Notes: generated by a model from the sequence alone, not told the origin. A DNA stretch of 64,000 nucleotides from Sporosarcina ureae (GCF_002082015.1 NZ_CP015109.1:520134-584133); one strand, 5' to 3'; positions 1 through 8,911 are shown, numbered from the stretch's first letter. Numbers and translations: made by a program.

Positions 1-1
1 C

Positions 2-1294
2 GCCATTGCGCTTGAAAAATCAAGTATTCATCATAAAGAGAAAAAAACTGTCCAAGAGCTGTCCCGCTCAATCGAAACACAACGCAATATCGCTAATCTC
101 GTCGTTAACGGAGAGGGAATCCAGTCTATCATAGATTATATTTACCAAACGATCGGTGAACATATTTTCCTATTCAATGAGATGGACGAACTGACCGCTT
201 CTGCCTGCCGCACGCCTATTTCAAGTGAAATGAAAGGCGAACTGCTACATTTTGCGAAACAAAACGCCCAGTCGCTCAACAGTCCGTATAACGTCTCAGA
301 TATTACGCTAGGCCTAGAAAACTATCAATTCATTGGGCTACCGTTGCAATCGAAAAGAAAGCCACTCGGCACGCTCATCATCGTCTCAAAAGACCCTATT
401 GGAGAAGCTGAAATCAACGCGCTCGAACACATCTGTACGGTCATCATGCTCGAGCTCGTCAAAGAACAGGCTGTCTGCGAAACACAGCAGCGCCTACAAG
501 GCGAATTTATGGCGAAAATTTTATCGGGCCAAACAATCGATGACACATTAATGAAGCAGGCAAAAAATCTACAGTTCGACTTGAACCGCAACTACATCGC
601 TGTCAGCGTCAGCGTCGAAAATAAAGATAACCTGCAGCGCGGAGCTATTAGCGAAAACGTCATCAACGATCTGTTTCATATGACGAATAAATGCTTCCTA
701 GGAAAGAACTCGCAAGGCGCTGCGCTCATTGACCAAAACAAGATCGCTGCTCTATTCTCCTTCCCTGCCAAACTGCAGGTAGCAAACCCAGTAGGCAGCA
801 TTAAACAACTCGCCTTGCACTTGCAGCAGGAAATCGAAAAAATATACAACGAAATCGACATCACAATCGGTATTGGCAGAATGAAGCCAAACCTCGCTGA
901 TGTACACGAATCATTCAAAGAGGCTGAAAAATGCATCACATTCATGAAAAACTACCATTTCGAAGAACGCGCACTGTCCTACACAGACCTTGGTATCCAG
1001 CGCTTCATCTTACGGAATTCTGAAGAAGAGCTGCTCGATTTCGTGCATGAAGTCATCGGCCCGCTCATCCAATACGAACAAGCTCGTAAAGGGGACTTGC
1101 TGCAAACATTACTGACCTATTTCCGTCAAAATCAAAACATCAAACGAACCGCTGTCGCCCTTCATGTCCATACAAACACGCTGAACTACCGCCTGAAACG
1201 GATTGAGGAAATTCTTTCAACCGACCTGACAGATGGCCAGCAATTGTTTAACATTCAATTGGCCGGGAATATTTACCACCATATTAAACAGTAA
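2..1294 (+). CDS. PucR/CdaR-family transcriptional regulator (5'-truncated by window edge)
   Basis: The reading frame is open from base 2, so the start lies outside the window and about 430 codons are visible. The last 60 residues carry the PucR-type C-terminal helix-turn-helix: LLQTLLTYFRQNQNIKRTA followed by HVHTNTLNYRLKRIEEI, the pattern shared by CdaR (sugar diacid), PucR and similar regulators. The middle (about residues 180-340 of the visible part) resembles the degenerate GGDEF-like domain found before that helix-turn-helix, and the N-terminal part is probably a sensor domain. The ligand cannot be told from sequence. It ends at a strong terminator and is the only plus-strand gene before rnhC at 23 kb, so its operon partners lie to the left of the window. 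Confidence 0.85.
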   Translation, partial: AIALEKSSIHHKEKKTVQELSRSIETQRNIANLVVNGEGIQSIIDYIYQTIGEHIFLFNEMDELTASACRTPISSEMKGELLHFAKQNAQSLNSPYNVSDITLGLENYQFIGLPLQSKRKPLGTLIIVSKDPIGEAEINALEHICTVIMLELVKEQAVCETQQRLQGEFMAKILSGQTIDDTLMKQAKNLQFDLNRNYIAVSVSVENKDNLQRGAISENVINDLFHMTNKCFLGKNSQGAALIDQNKIAALFSFPAKLQVANPVGSIKQLALHLQQEIEKIYNEIDITIGIGRMKPNLADVHESFKEAEKCITFMKNYHFEERALSYTDLGIQRFILRNSEEELLDFVHEVIGPLIQYEQARKGDLLQTLLTYFRQNQNIKRTAVALHVHTNTLNYRLKRIEEILSTDLTDGQQLFNIQLAGNIYHHIKQ

Positions 1295-1325
1295 CAAGGG
1301 ACCGGCTCCTTGTTACTGTTTTTTC
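1287..1325 (+). terminator. Rho-independent terminator of the PucR-type regulator
   Basis: Perfect 13-bp arms aacagtaacaagg (1287-1299) and ccttgttactgtt (1308-1320) with an 8-base loop, followed by a T-rich run. The stem overlaps the stop codon of the gene. Confidence 0.9.
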
Positions 1326-1740
1326 TCATATCATTGGAACACACATATCTCAATTCCTTCACATCATGAACTTTGTAAGCCATAACCAACTCCATGTGGA
1401 ATGATTGTGAGAAGGATGAACGGCAATCCTAGAGAGCAGCCAATGCGTTACTAAAAAATAATCGTCTGCTGGCCATTCAGCGGTGCTAACAGCGACATTC
1501 ATAATGGATACGAAGTATTCATCAATTTATGTCTCAGGGCGGGTATCGTAATAATGTTCGGAATTTTTTCGAACAAAATATCATTCGGCTTGAAATAGCT
1601 AAATAGGAATGAGAAAAAAACTGGATTGTCTCATCGCTACGGTATTCTGTTGGGCAGGATTTTGCGACAGTCTTTCTGTCAGCGCCTCCCTATCTAGCCG
1701 GACGAATTTTAAATAGTATAATGATACGTAACCATCACAG
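1326..1740. other. 415-base stretch without a recognisable gene
   Basis: No open frame with a credible ribosome-binding site was found on either strand. It contains a short hairpin tgttcg/cgaaca (1555-1560 and 1570-1575) and gacag/ctgtc around 1667, neither clearly functional. It separates the plus-strand regulator from the minus-strand tRNA. Confidence 0.5.
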
Positions 1741-1741
1741 T

Positions 1742-1788
1742 AAAAAAGCGCTGTAAACGTCAGTTCCTCAACGTTTACAGCGCTTTTT
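1742..1788. terminator. Bidirectional terminator downstream of tRNA-Arg
   Basis: Arms aaaaaagcgctgtaaacgt (1742-1760) and acgtttacagcgcttttt (1771-1788) form a long perfect stem with A and T runs on both sides. It ends the tRNA-Arg transcript on the minus strand and would also stop plus-strand transcription. Confidence 0.9.
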
Positions 1789-1816
1789 ATTTTACTTAAC
1801 TCTACAGATTTCATTA

Positions 1817-1890
<74 letters not shown>

Positions 1891-1919
1891 AAACACCTGC
1901 AACCACAGGCACAAGAACT

Positions 1920-1948
1920 ATTATATGCATAACGCAAATAAAAGTCAA
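1920..1948 (-). promoter_or_regulatory. Sigma-A promoter of tRNA-Arg
   Basis: Minus strand: -35 TTGACT (1948-1943), 17-base spacer, perfect -10 TATAAT (1925-1920), placed about 30 bases before the tRNA 5' end. Confidence 0.85.
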
Positions 1949-1963
1949 CACTATTTCAAAAAA

Positions 1964-2455
1964 CTATTTATTTAATTTAGTTCGGTCTAATAAGTCGTGG
2001 TTCATACTATAAAAACTCACAGTATAACCATCGGCGATTTCAATGACTGCGTATGATGCTTCCCGACCGCCACGTGGTTGAGTAGTACTTCCAGGATTAA
2101 CAAACAACACACCATTAATCATCTCCGCCCCATACAAATGTGAATGTCCAAATAAAGCGATGGTTGCTTGTTGCTCAGCTGCCGCGTAAGAAAGAGTGAG
2201 CATAGAGCGCTTGACGTCGTGTTCATGGCCATGGACGATGAATACCGTCTCATCGCCCACTTTCTGTACAATAGTTGCTGGCAATTGATCATCATTGTCA
2301 CAGTTACCACGAACAATATGGATTCCATTTAGCAGTGGATTCGTTGCTGATAATTCACTGTCCCCGCAATGGAAGATTGCGTCTGCTTGCAAAGATTTAA
2401 TCTGCTCCACTGTGTGCAAGTCGCCATGTGAATCACTTAAAATAAGTAGCTTCAT
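1964..2455 (-). CDS. ysnB: YfcE/MJ0936-family metallophosphoesterase
   Basis: A 163-residue protein with the calcineurin-like metallophosphoesterase motifs in order: LSDSHGD (residues 6-12), HCGDSE, RGNCDND, HGHEH and GHSH...NPGS. These are the metal ligands of the YfcE/MJ0936 family of small phosphodiesterases. The physiological substrate is unknown. Its start overlaps the end of rdgB by 4 bases, indicating translational coupling in the operon racE... rph-rdgB-ysnB, the same order as ysnA-ysnB in B. subtilis. Family assignment is firm; the symbol rests on synteny. Confidence 0.9.
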   Translation of the reverse strand: MKLLILSDSHGDLHTVEQIKSLQADAIFHCGDSELSATNPLLNGIHIVRGNCDNDDQLPATIVQKVGDETVFIVHGHEHDVKRSMLTLSYAAAEQQATIALFGHSHLYGAEMINGVLFVNPGSTTQPRGGREASYAVIEIADGYTVSFYSMNHDLLDRTKLNK

Positions 2456-3066
2456 TTTATTTCACCTATCCGTGTGATAAATTCTGGTAGTTGTTCTTTT
2501 AACTGGGCTAAGGCTGCCCCGCGATGAGAGATGGTACTTTTCTCTTCTGCAGATAACTCTGCCATCGTTTTTTCTTTACTAGGCACATAAAATATTGGAT
2601 CATAGCCGAATCCATTCGTTCCTTGTCGTTGATCAGTAATGACACCCTCGCAGCTACCGGAATAAGTAGTTGTCTCGATATTAGGACCCGCAATCGCCAG
2701 AACGCACCGAAAACGAGCTTGGCGCTTCGTTTGAGGCACTTCCACAAGGTTAGCTAGCAACTTATCGATATTCGCTTCATCGTCCGATGGCTCGCCTGCA
2801 TAGCGTGCAGAGTAAACGCCCGGTTCCCCATTCAGTGCATCTACCTCGAGCCCGCTGTCATCCGCGATCACTACTTTTCCCAGTAAGTTTGCAACAGTTT
2901 CGGCTTTTAGTACAGCATTTTCAACAAAAGTGGTTCCCGTCTCTTCTACATCAATCGATTCTTCGATATCTTGCAATGTCAGCACATTGATACCTAAAGG
3001 GCGAAAGAGAACTTCAAAATCTTTCGCCTTGCCTTTATTATTCGTTGCGATTAATACTTCATTCAT
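2452..3066 (-). CDS. rdgB: RdgB/HAM1-type XTP/dITP pyrophosphatase
   Basis: A 204-residue protein of the ITPase family that hydrolyses non-canonical purine nucleoside triphosphates (XTP, dITP, ITP) to monophosphates, keeping them out of nucleic acids. Visible motifs: N-terminal [12 protein letters not shown], the central [20 protein letters not shown], and GFGYDPIF plus SHRGAAL near the C-terminus. It overlaps rph by 4 bases and ysnB by 4 bases. The pairing of rph with this gene is conserved in Bacillales (ysnA). Confidence 0.95.
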   Translation of the reverse strand: MNEVLIATNNKGKAKDFEVLFRPLGINVLTLQDIEESIDVEETGTTFVENAVLKAETVANLLGKVVIADDSGLEVDALNGEPGVYSARYAGEPSDDEANIDKLLANLVEVPQTKRQARFRCVLAIAGPNIETTTYSGSCEGVITDQRQGTNGFGYDPIFYVPSKEKTMAELSAEEKSTISHRGAALAQLKEQLPEFITRIGEIK

Positions 3067-3821
3067 TGTGCTTCGCCTACCTGTTGTCCGATCTTATCCG
3101 CCAATTCGCCCAACACTTCTTTTTGAATCGCAATCAATTGTTCGATTCCCGATTCAGCCAATGTCAATAAATCATTCATTTCTGCGCGAGAAAAAGTAGC
3201 TTCTTCGCCTGTTCCTTGTAGTTCCACGAATTGGCCTTGTCCGGTCATCACCACGTTCATATCTACGTCAGCTGAAGAATCTTCTACATAATCGAGATCC
3301 GTGATCAATTGACCGTCAGATAGTTTCCCTACACTTGTAGCAGCTAAGAAATCACGAACCGGAAATACGGGTAGCTTTTTTTCAGTTTGCAATTTATTTG
3401 CAGCAATGACCAATGCAACGAATGCACCTGTAATGGATGATGTACGCGTTCCTCCATCCGCCTGAATGACATCGCAATCGATCCAAATCGTACGCTCTCC
3501 AATCGCATCCAAATCAACGACTGCACGCAAAGCTCGTCCTATCAGACGCTGAATTTCCATCGTGCGACCGCCCACTTTACCACGAGAAGATTCTCGGATT
3601 GTCCGTTGTCCTGTAGCGCGTGGCAACATGGAATATTCAGCTGAGATCCACCCTTTTCCACTATTTCGCATAAATGGCGGTACACGCTCTTCAATCGTCG
3701 CTGTACAAATTACTTTCGTATTTCCAACTGATATCAGTACGGAACCTTCGGGGTGAATCAAATAATCTTTCTCAATTGTTACTGTTCGAATATCTTCAGT
3801 CGCTCTTCCATCGTGTCGCAT
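3063..3821 (-). CDS. rph: Ribonuclease PH
   Basis: Phosphorolytic 3'-5' exoribonuclease that trims tRNA 3' ends. Of the 252 residues, [20 protein letters not shown] opens the protein, followed by [11 protein letters not shown], the [20 protein letters not shown] segment, and [16 protein letters not shown], all typical of RNase PH. The open frame extends eight codons upstream, but GGAGG sits 7 bases before the ATG at 3821, which is therefore taken as the start. A terminator (3905-3936) separates it from racE, so rph probably has its own promoter. Confidence 0.95.
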   Translation of the reverse strand: MRHDGRATEDIRTVTIEKDYLIHPEGSVLISVGNTKVICTATIEERVPPFMRNSGKGWISAEYSMLPRATGQRTIRESSRGKVGGRTMEIQRLIGRALRAVVDLDAIGERTIWIDCDVIQADGGTRTSSITGAFVALVIAANKLQTEKKLPVFPVRDFLAATSVGKLSDGQLITDLDYVEDSSADVDMNVVMTGQGQFVELQGTGEEATFSRAEMNDLLTLAESGIEQLIAIQKEVLGELADKIGQQVGEAQ

Positions 3822-3904
3822 GCAATATCCTCCATTTAGATACATTTATTTGGTGTGATTAGTTCATCTAATCTACATTCAATCCATCTTACCATATTCA
3901 CAGC

Positions 3905-3936
3905 AAAAAACCCGAAAACGATGTACTGTTTTCGGG
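3905..3936 (-). terminator. Terminator after racE
   Basis: Minus strand: CCCGAAAAC (3936-3928), loop, GTTTTCGGG (3919-3911), then TTTTTT (3910-3905). Confidence 0.9.
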
Positions 3937-3950
3937 TACTGCACTACTTG

Positions 3951-4739
3951 TTATAAAGTCAGATTACGGACGTCTGGCTGTGGAATAGCAAGCCAATCTT
4001 CAACGATAGCTTGAAACTTTTCAATTGAGCCTGTTGTGTAAAATATCGGCTCTTCTGCTGAAGTGGATCGTAATTGTTTTGCTGCAAGAATCCGTTCCAC
4101 ATCAATCACAGTCTCCGCCGCTGAAGAAATAACATTCTTATGATTAGAGAAATGCGCTTCAATATGTTCTTGTAATAATGGATAATGCGTACAGCCAAGA
4201 ATCACAGAATCAAATGGATAGTTACGCAAAGGCAGTAACGTCTGATCGACTATGTCTCTAGCTGCCTGTGTACGGTATTCTCCATTTTCAACAATTGGCA
4301 CAAATTCCGGACACGCAAGTGAATGAACTTTGGCTTCTGGTTTTAGACTGTGTATCGCTTGATCATACGCTTTACTTTTCACGGTGCCTTCCGTACCAAG
4401 CACAGCAATTTCGTCTGTTTCAGACGCGTTGACAGCCGCCCTGGCCCCTGGTTCAATTACACCGACAACAGGAAAATCAAATTGCTGTCGTACTTCTTCT
4501 AGCGCGATAGCAGTCGCGGTGTTACACGCAATAACGAGCATTTTTATACCCATTTGCGCTAAGCTGTTGACCATGTCCATTGTAAATTGCAACACTTCTT
4601 CCGCTGGTCGAGGACCATACGGACAACGTGCATCATCGCCAATGTAAATAATAGGTTCGTTCGGTAGGTAGTTGCGTAACTCTCTTACAACTGTCAGTCC
4701 GCCAACTCCCGAATCAATTACTCCAATAGGTGCGTTCAA
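3951..4739 (-). CDS. racE: Glutamate racemase
   Basis: Interconverts L- and D-glutamate; D-Glu is the second residue of the peptidoglycan stem peptide. The 262-residue protein shows IGVIDSGVGGLTV at the N-terminus, the first catalytic cysteine in VIACNTAT (Cys72) and the second in LGCTHYPLL (Cys183, followed by His185). It starts at TTG with GAGGG 6 bases upstream. It follows the MarR regulator by 9 bases, probably in the same transcript, and ends at a terminator. In B. subtilis gerM lies next downstream; here it is absent. Confidence 0.97.
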   Translation of the reverse strand: MNAPIGVIDSGVGGLTVVRELRNYLPNEPIIYIGDDARCPYGPRPAEEVLQFTMDMVNSLAQMGIKMLVIACNTATAIALEEVRQQFDFPVVGVIEPGARAAVNASETDEIAVLGTEGTVKSKAYDQAIHSLKPEAKVHSLACPEFVPIVENGEYRTQAARDIVDQTLLPLRNYPFDSVILGCTHYPLLQEHIEAHFSNHKNVISSAAETVIDVERILAAKQLRSTSAEEPIFYTTGSIEKFQAIVEDWLAIPQPDVRNLTL

Positions 4740-4748
4740 TGTAATCCC

Positions 4749-5198
4749 TCAATCTCTTGTCATCTGTTCATGTAGTGTGGCTAGCAATTCTGAAAACCGC
4801 TGAATTTCCTGCTCATTTGAATTCACAAAAACATCTTGCAAATACTCTTGTCTCTTCTGTATGACCTCTTCAATAATCCGTATTCCTTCAGGTAATAAAT
4901 GAACACGAACAACCCGGCGGTCCTGATCATCTCGCACACGTTTCACTAGCTGACTATTTTCCATCCGGTCTACTAAGTCAGTCGTTGTGCTAAATGCTAA
5001 GAACATTCTATTGGATAGATCTCCAATGGTCATATCACCATGTTCTAATAACCATTGAAGAGCGCTGAATTGTGGAGGTGTAATGGTAGACTTCTTTAAT
5101 ATTTTTCGACCTTGTTCCTTGATGATGGACGCAATGTATCGCAAGTCTTTTTCCATTTTTACGATATCAGTTGGTACGTTTTGTTGTTCATTCAACAA
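4749..5198 (-). CDS. ysmB: MarR-family transcriptional regulator (YsmB-like)
   Basis: A 149-residue winged helix-turn-helix protein. ITPPQFSALQWLLEHGDMTI leads into the recognition helix and the wing RDDQDRRVVRVHLL contains the DxR...R pattern of MarR proteins. It starts at TTG with GGAG 8 bases upstream. Position between gerE and racE matches B. subtilis ysmB. The ligand and targets are unknown. Confidence 0.88.
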   Translation of the reverse strand: MLNEQQNVPTDIVKMEKDLRYIASIIKEQGRKILKKSTITPPQFSALQWLLEHGDMTIGDLSNRMFLAFSTTTDLVDRMENSQLVKRVRDDQDRRVVRVHLLPEGIRIIEEVIQKRQEYLQDVFVNSNEQEIQRFSELLATLHEQMTRD

Positions 5199-5347
5199 AA
5201 AATCAGCTCCCTGAAATGAGTCCTATCTTTTCATTGTACCGTTTTCATTGATGAACGCAACAATTTTTCCTTTATTTTATACTAGAGAAGAAGTAATTGA
5301 CACCGATTGCACAAAATTGGTTTACTATCCTAAGTTGAACATCATTT

Positions 5348-5569
5348 TTAGTTCAGCCGTAATTCTCCCAATCGCAATAATTCGACGATTGCTTGTGCTC
5401 TACCTGATACACCCAGTTTTTGAATCGTATTTGAAATATGATTTCGTACGGTTTTCTCACTAATAGTCAATTGTCCAGCAATTTCTTTCGTTGTAAAATC
5501 ATCTACCAGCAAAGTGAAAATCTGTCGTTCTCGATTTGTTAATAAAGAACGGTTTTGCATTTCATCCAA
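5348..5569 (-). CDS. gerE: Spore-coat transcription regulator GerE
   Basis: A 73-residue protein that is almost only a LuxR/FixJ-type helix-turn-helix: LTNRERQIFTLLVDDFTTKE followed by IAGQLTISEKTVRNHISNTI. This size and lack of a receiver domain is typical of GerE, the late mother-cell regulator of coat genes. It starts at TTG preceded by GGAGG at 8 bases. A sigma-K-type promoter lies directly upstream (see 5600-5628), as expected for a gene made in the mother cell late in sporulation. This gene is one of the two signs that the organism forms spores. Confidence 0.95.
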   Translation of the reverse strand: MDEMQNRSLLTNRERQIFTLLVDDFTTKEIAGQLTISEKTVRNHISNTIQKLGVSGRAQAIVELLRLGELRLN

Positions 5570-5599
5570 GATGCGCCCCTCCTCTTTACGCTTTCCCCT

Positions 5600-5628
5600 T
5601 AGGATATGTAAGCGTAAGGGCGTCTGTG
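5600..5628 (-). promoter_or_regulatory. Sigma-K-type promoter of gerE
   Basis: Minus strand: CACA (5628-5625), exactly 16 bases, then CATATCCTA (5608-5600). This fits the sigma-K consensus mACm-N16-CATAnnnTA fully. It sits about 30 bases before the gerE start codon. Confidence 0.8.
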
Positions 5629-5635
5629 TAGGCTT

Positions 5636-6085
5636 TTACGAGTTTTCTAGGAACACCCTTCTCTCTTCTTCCATCCACGCTACGGGTCTTCCATCACCTT
5701 TACCCACTTGAACGATAGCACCTCTACCTGTTAAGACGATTTCATTACGTTCATTCTTAGCCATATAATGCAAATCAACTGAACTCGTACCCATACTATT
5801 GGCTTTCACATGGATTTGTAGCTTTTCGTCAAAGTACACTTGCTTTGCGAAATCGCATTGTAAATCCGCTACTATTGGAATAGTTGTGCCCTTTGGATCA
5901 ATCCACTTTTCCATAAGATTTACATGTTTCAAATACTCGATTCGAGCATATTCAAAATAGGCAAATACCTTCGTATTGTTCAGATGCCCATACATATCCG
6001 TCTCTGAAAAACGAACGGAAACATTGGCGTGAAAATGAAATCCTTCGACCCATTGCTCCAAATCCTCAATATAACTTTCTCTCAT
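5636..6085 (-). CDS. ysmA: Hotdog-fold acyl-CoA thioesterase (YsmA-like)
   Basis: A 149-residue protein of the 4-hydroxybenzoyl-CoA thioesterase/YbgC type, predicted to hydrolyse acyl-CoA. The hotdog signature VRFSETDMYGHLNNTKVFAY contains the catalytic Asp (SETDMYGHLNN). The open frame reaches six codons further upstream, but AAGGAG lies 9 bases before the ATG at 6085. It lies between sdhB and gerE as in B. subtilis. A sigma-A promoter with a palindrome over the start region (6103-6154) suggests repression by an unknown regulator. Confidence 0.85.
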   Translation of the reverse strand: MRESYIEDLEQWVEGFHFHANVSVRFSETDMYGHLNNTKVFAYFEYARIEYLKHVNLMEKWIDPKGTTIPIVADLQCDFAKQVYFDEKLQIHVKANSMGTSSVDLHYMAKNERNEIVLTGRGAIVQVGKGDGRPVAWMEEERRVFLENS

Positions 6086-6102
6086 TGATCCGCACTCCTT
6101 CA

Positions 6103-6154
6103 TAATGAATAACTATTCATTACTTTATTATATCAAAATACAAATTGACGTCAA
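6103..6154 (-). promoter_or_regulatory. Promoter and palindromic operator of ysmA
   Basis: Minus strand: -35 TTGACG (6154-6149), 16-base spacer, -10 TATAAT (6132-6127). Immediately downstream is a palindrome TAATGAATA-AC-TATTCATTA (6122-6103), at or just after the expected transcription start, a typical repressor position. Confidence 0.7.
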
Positions 6155-6311
6155 ATAACATTCATGACACTACTGTTAACGCAAAATCAATTGGCTACCA
6201 GGTGGAGATAGTAGCTCAAACAAAGAGCATTCTCTAAGGGAGCAACCTTAGACTTCTTTATCCATTCATCAACCTATTCTCCCTACTATAACTTAAAAGG
6301 CAGTAAACACT

Positions 6312-6355
6312 AAAAAAGCTGTCCAAGAAAGTCATAGACTTCCTGGACAGCTTTG
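6312..6355 (-). terminator. Terminator of the sdhCAB operon
   Basis: Near-perfect arms (plus strand aaagctgtccaagaaagtc 6315-6333 and gacttcctggacagcttt 6337-6354, one mismatch) followed on the minus strand by a run of T. It lies 10 bases after the sdhB stop. Confidence 0.9.
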
Positions 6356-6365
6356 TTTATAGAAA

Positions 6366-7151
6366 TTAATCTACTTGATGGTCACTTCCGAAGAAGTCCT
6401 TAAACATTTGGATTGTCGTTGCTCTACCAATTGCTCCAATAGAAGTCGTTAACGGAATACCTTTAGGACATGCAACTACACAGTTTTGTGCGTTACCACA
6501 CTCAGTGATTCCTCCGTCTCCCATAACAGTAGCCAAACGCTCGTCTTTGTTCATTGAACCAGTTGGATGTGCGTTGAATAGACGCACTTGTGACATTAAT
6601 GCAGGACCCATGAAATTTGTCTTGTCGTTTACGTTCGGACAAGCTTCTAGACATACACCGCAAGTCATACATTTAGATAGTTCATATGCCCATTGACGTT
6701 TACGTTCAGGCATACGAGGACCTTCACCCAGGTCATACGTACCATCGATCGGAACCCATGCTTTGATACGCTTTAACGAATCGAACATGAATTCACGGTC
6801 AACAACCAAGTCACGAACGACTGGGAATGTACGCATAGGCTCAAGTTTAATAGGTTGTGTTAACTGATCAACCAGCGCAGTACATGACTGACGAGGACGA
6901 CCGTTAATCACCATTGAACATGCGCCACAAACTTCTTCCAAACAGTTCATATCCCAGTTAATAGGAGTTGTTTTTTCACCTTTAGCATTTACTGGGTTAC
7001 GTCTGATTTCCATTAGAGCCGAAATTACGTTCATATTCGGACGGTATGGAACTTCAAATCTTTCTACATAAGGGCTTGAAGTGGCAGTATCTTGACGTTG
7101 AATGTCAAATACGACAGTTTTTGTAGCAGTTGCAGTTTGTTGTTCGCTCAC
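6366..7151 (-). CDS. sdhB: Succinate dehydrogenase iron-sulfur subunit
   Basis: Electron-transfer subunit of complex II, between the flavoprotein and the membrane quinone site. Cysteine sets in order: NCLEEVCGACSMVINGRPRQ followed by SC (2Fe-2S), CMTCGVCLEACP (4Fe-4S) and CGNAQNCVVACPKGIPL (3Fe-4S). The frame can be extended to a TTG at 7160, but that codon lies inside the Shine-Dalgarno sequence (AAAGGAG); the GTG at 7151 has proper spacing and gives 261 residues. Five bases follow the sdhA stop. Last gene of sdhCAB. Confidence 0.96.
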   Translation of the reverse strand: MSEQQTATATKTVVFDIQRQDTATSSPYVERFEVPYRPNMNVISALMEIRRNPVNAKGEKTTPINWDMNCLEEVCGACSMVINGRPRQSCTALVDQLTQPIKLEPMRTFPVVRDLVVDREFMFDSLKRIKAWVPIDGTYDLGEGPRMPERKRQWAYELSKCMTCGVCLEACPNVNDKTNFMGPALMSQVRLFNAHPTGSMNKDERLATVMGDGGITECGNAQNCVVACPKGIPLTTSIGAIGRATTIQMFKDFFGSDHQVD

Positions 7152-7156
7152 TTTTA

Positions 7157-8911
7157 TCAATCTCCTTTCTTCGCTGAGTAATCACGGATACGTGGAGGAA
7201 TAAGAGATGTGTCTACATCTTCATACGAAATAATTGGTGCAGAAACTCCGTCAAATTCCGCAATTGTTGTTTTCAAGAAGTTCTCATCGTCACGATTCGG
7301 GAATTCTGGCTTATAGTGCGCGCCACGACTTTCATCACGATTCAATGCGCCTAAAGTAATTACACGTGCTAGATAAAGCATGTTTTTCAGCTGGCGTGTA
7401 AACATAGCTCCTTGGTTTGACCATTGCTGTGTATCCGTAATATTTATATTTTCATAACGCTCAAGTAACTCAACAATTTTATCGTCTGTCTGCTTCAACT
7501 TATCATTGAAACGAACAACCGTTACGTTGTCAGTCATCCATTCGCCTAGCTCTCTGTGAAGTACGTACGCATTCTCTGTACCGTTCATCTTGAGAGTGTC
7601 TTCCCATTTCTGCTGTTCTTCTTTCACTGCTTCTTCGAAGATCGTTGCTGGTAATTCATCAGCTGTTCGCTTCAACTGTTTCATGTAATCAATTGCGTAC
7701 GGTCCTGCGACCATACCGCCATAGATTGCAGATAGTAATGAGTTCGCTCCCAAACGGTTTGCACCGTGTTGCGAGAAGTCACATTCACCTGCTGCGAATA
7801 GGCCAGGGATACTTGTTTGCTGATGATCATCTACCCATAGTCCACCCATTGAATAGTGAACAGCCGGGAAAATCTTCATTGGCAATTTACGCGGATCATC
7901 TCCTGTGAACTTTTCATAAATCTCGATGATTCCACCGAGTTTAATATCAAGTTCTTTAGGGTCCTTGTGAGATAGATCCAAGTACACCATGTTCTCTCCG
8001 TTGATACCTAGTTTTTGGTTTACGCATACGTCAAAGATTTCACGTGTTGCGATATCCCGAGGAACTAAGTTACCGTAGTCTGGATATTTCTCTTCCAAGA
8101 AATACCAAGGCTTTCCGTCTTTATATGTCCAAATACGTCCACCTTCACCACGTGCTGATTCGCTCATGAGACGAAGTTTGTCATCCCCAGGAATTGCTGT
8201 TGGGTGGATTTGAATAAATTCACCATTTGCATATTTTGCACCTTGTTGATATACGATCGATGCCGCAGAACCTGTATTGATTACAGAGTTCGTAGACTTA
8301 CCGAAAATAATACCAGGGCCACCCGTTGCCATGATGACAGCATCCGCTTTAAATGCTTGGATTTCCATTGTCTTCATGTTTTGTGCTTTAATACCGCGGC
8401 ATGTTCCCTCTTCATCTTTGATGATTCCAAGGAATTCCCAATGCTCGTATTTTTGTACTAATCCAGATACCTCATGCGAACGCACTTGTTCGTCAAGAGC
8501 ATAAAGTAACTGTTGTCCAGTTGTCGCACCTGCATACGCTGTACGGTGGTGAAGTGTACCACCGAAACGACGGAAATCCAAGAGACCTTCTGGCGTACGG
8601 TTAAACATAACGCCCATACGGTCCAACAAATGGATGATTCCAGGAGCTGCTGCCGTCATTGCTTGTACTGGTTTTTGATTCGCTAGGAAGTCTCCACCGT
8701 AAACTGTATCGTCAAAGTGAATGTCGACCGAGTCGCCTTCACCTTTCGTGTTTACAGCACCGTTAATGCCGCCTTGGGCACATACGGAGTGGGAACGTTT
8801 TACTGGTACTAGCGAGAACAAGTCAACCGGTACACCAGCTTCTGCTGATTTGATGGTAGCCATTAATCCAGCTAGTCCTCCACCGACGACAATCAATCTG
8901 CCTTTTGCCAT
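7157..8911 (-). CDS. sdhA: Succinate dehydrogenase flavoprotein subunit
   Basis: Oxidises succinate to fumarate with covalently bound FAD. The 584-residue protein starts MAKGRLIVVGGGLAGLMATI (Rossmann FAD motif). SVCAQGGING and HHRTAYAGATTGQQLLYALD follow, then FIQIHPTAIPG, the SESARGEGGRIW active-site segment with the catalytic Arg, and HGANRLGANSLL. The start chosen is the ATG with GGAG 10 bases upstream; a TTG six codons earlier overlaps that site. Middle gene of sdhCAB, with a Gram-positive B-type single membrane anchor gene. Confidence 0.97.
   Translation of the reverse strand: MAKGRLIVVGGGLAGLMATIKSAEAGVPVDLFSLVPVKRSHSVCAQGGINGAVNTKGEGDSVDIHFDDTVYGGDFLANQKPVQAMTAAAPGIIHLLDRMGVMFNRTPEGLLDFRRFGGTLHHRTAYAGATTGQQLLYALDEQVRSHEVSGLVQKYEHWEFLGIIKDEEGTCRGIKAQNMKTMEIQAFKADAVIMATGGPGIIFGKSTNSVINTGSAASIVYQQGAKYANGEFIQIHPTAIPGDDKLRLMSESARGEGGRIWTYKDGKPWYFLEEKYPDYGNLVPRDIATREIFDVCVNQKLGINGENMVYLDLSHKDPKELDIKLGGIIEIYEKFTGDDPRKLPMKIFPAVHYSMGGLWVDDHQQTSIPGLFAAGECDFSQHGANRLGANSLLSAIYGGMVAGPYAIDYMKQLKRTADELPATIFEEAVKEEQQKWEDTLKMNGTENAYVLHRELGEWMTDNVTVVRFNDKLKQTDDKIVELLERYENINITDTQQWSNQGAMFTRQLKNMLYLARVITLGALNRDESRGAHYKPEFPNRDDENFLKTTIAEFDGVSAPIISYEDVDTSLIPPRIRDYSAKKGD

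Noticed and set aside
1555-1575. LexA-type SOS box
   Set aside because: The arms are in the wrong orientation (GTTCG...CGAAC instead of CGAAC...GTTCG) and no gene follows.
1599-1814. 71-codon frame on the minus strand downstream of tRNA-Arg
   Set aside because: It runs through the perfect bidirectional terminator at 1742-1788, has no ribosome-binding site, and resembles no known family.
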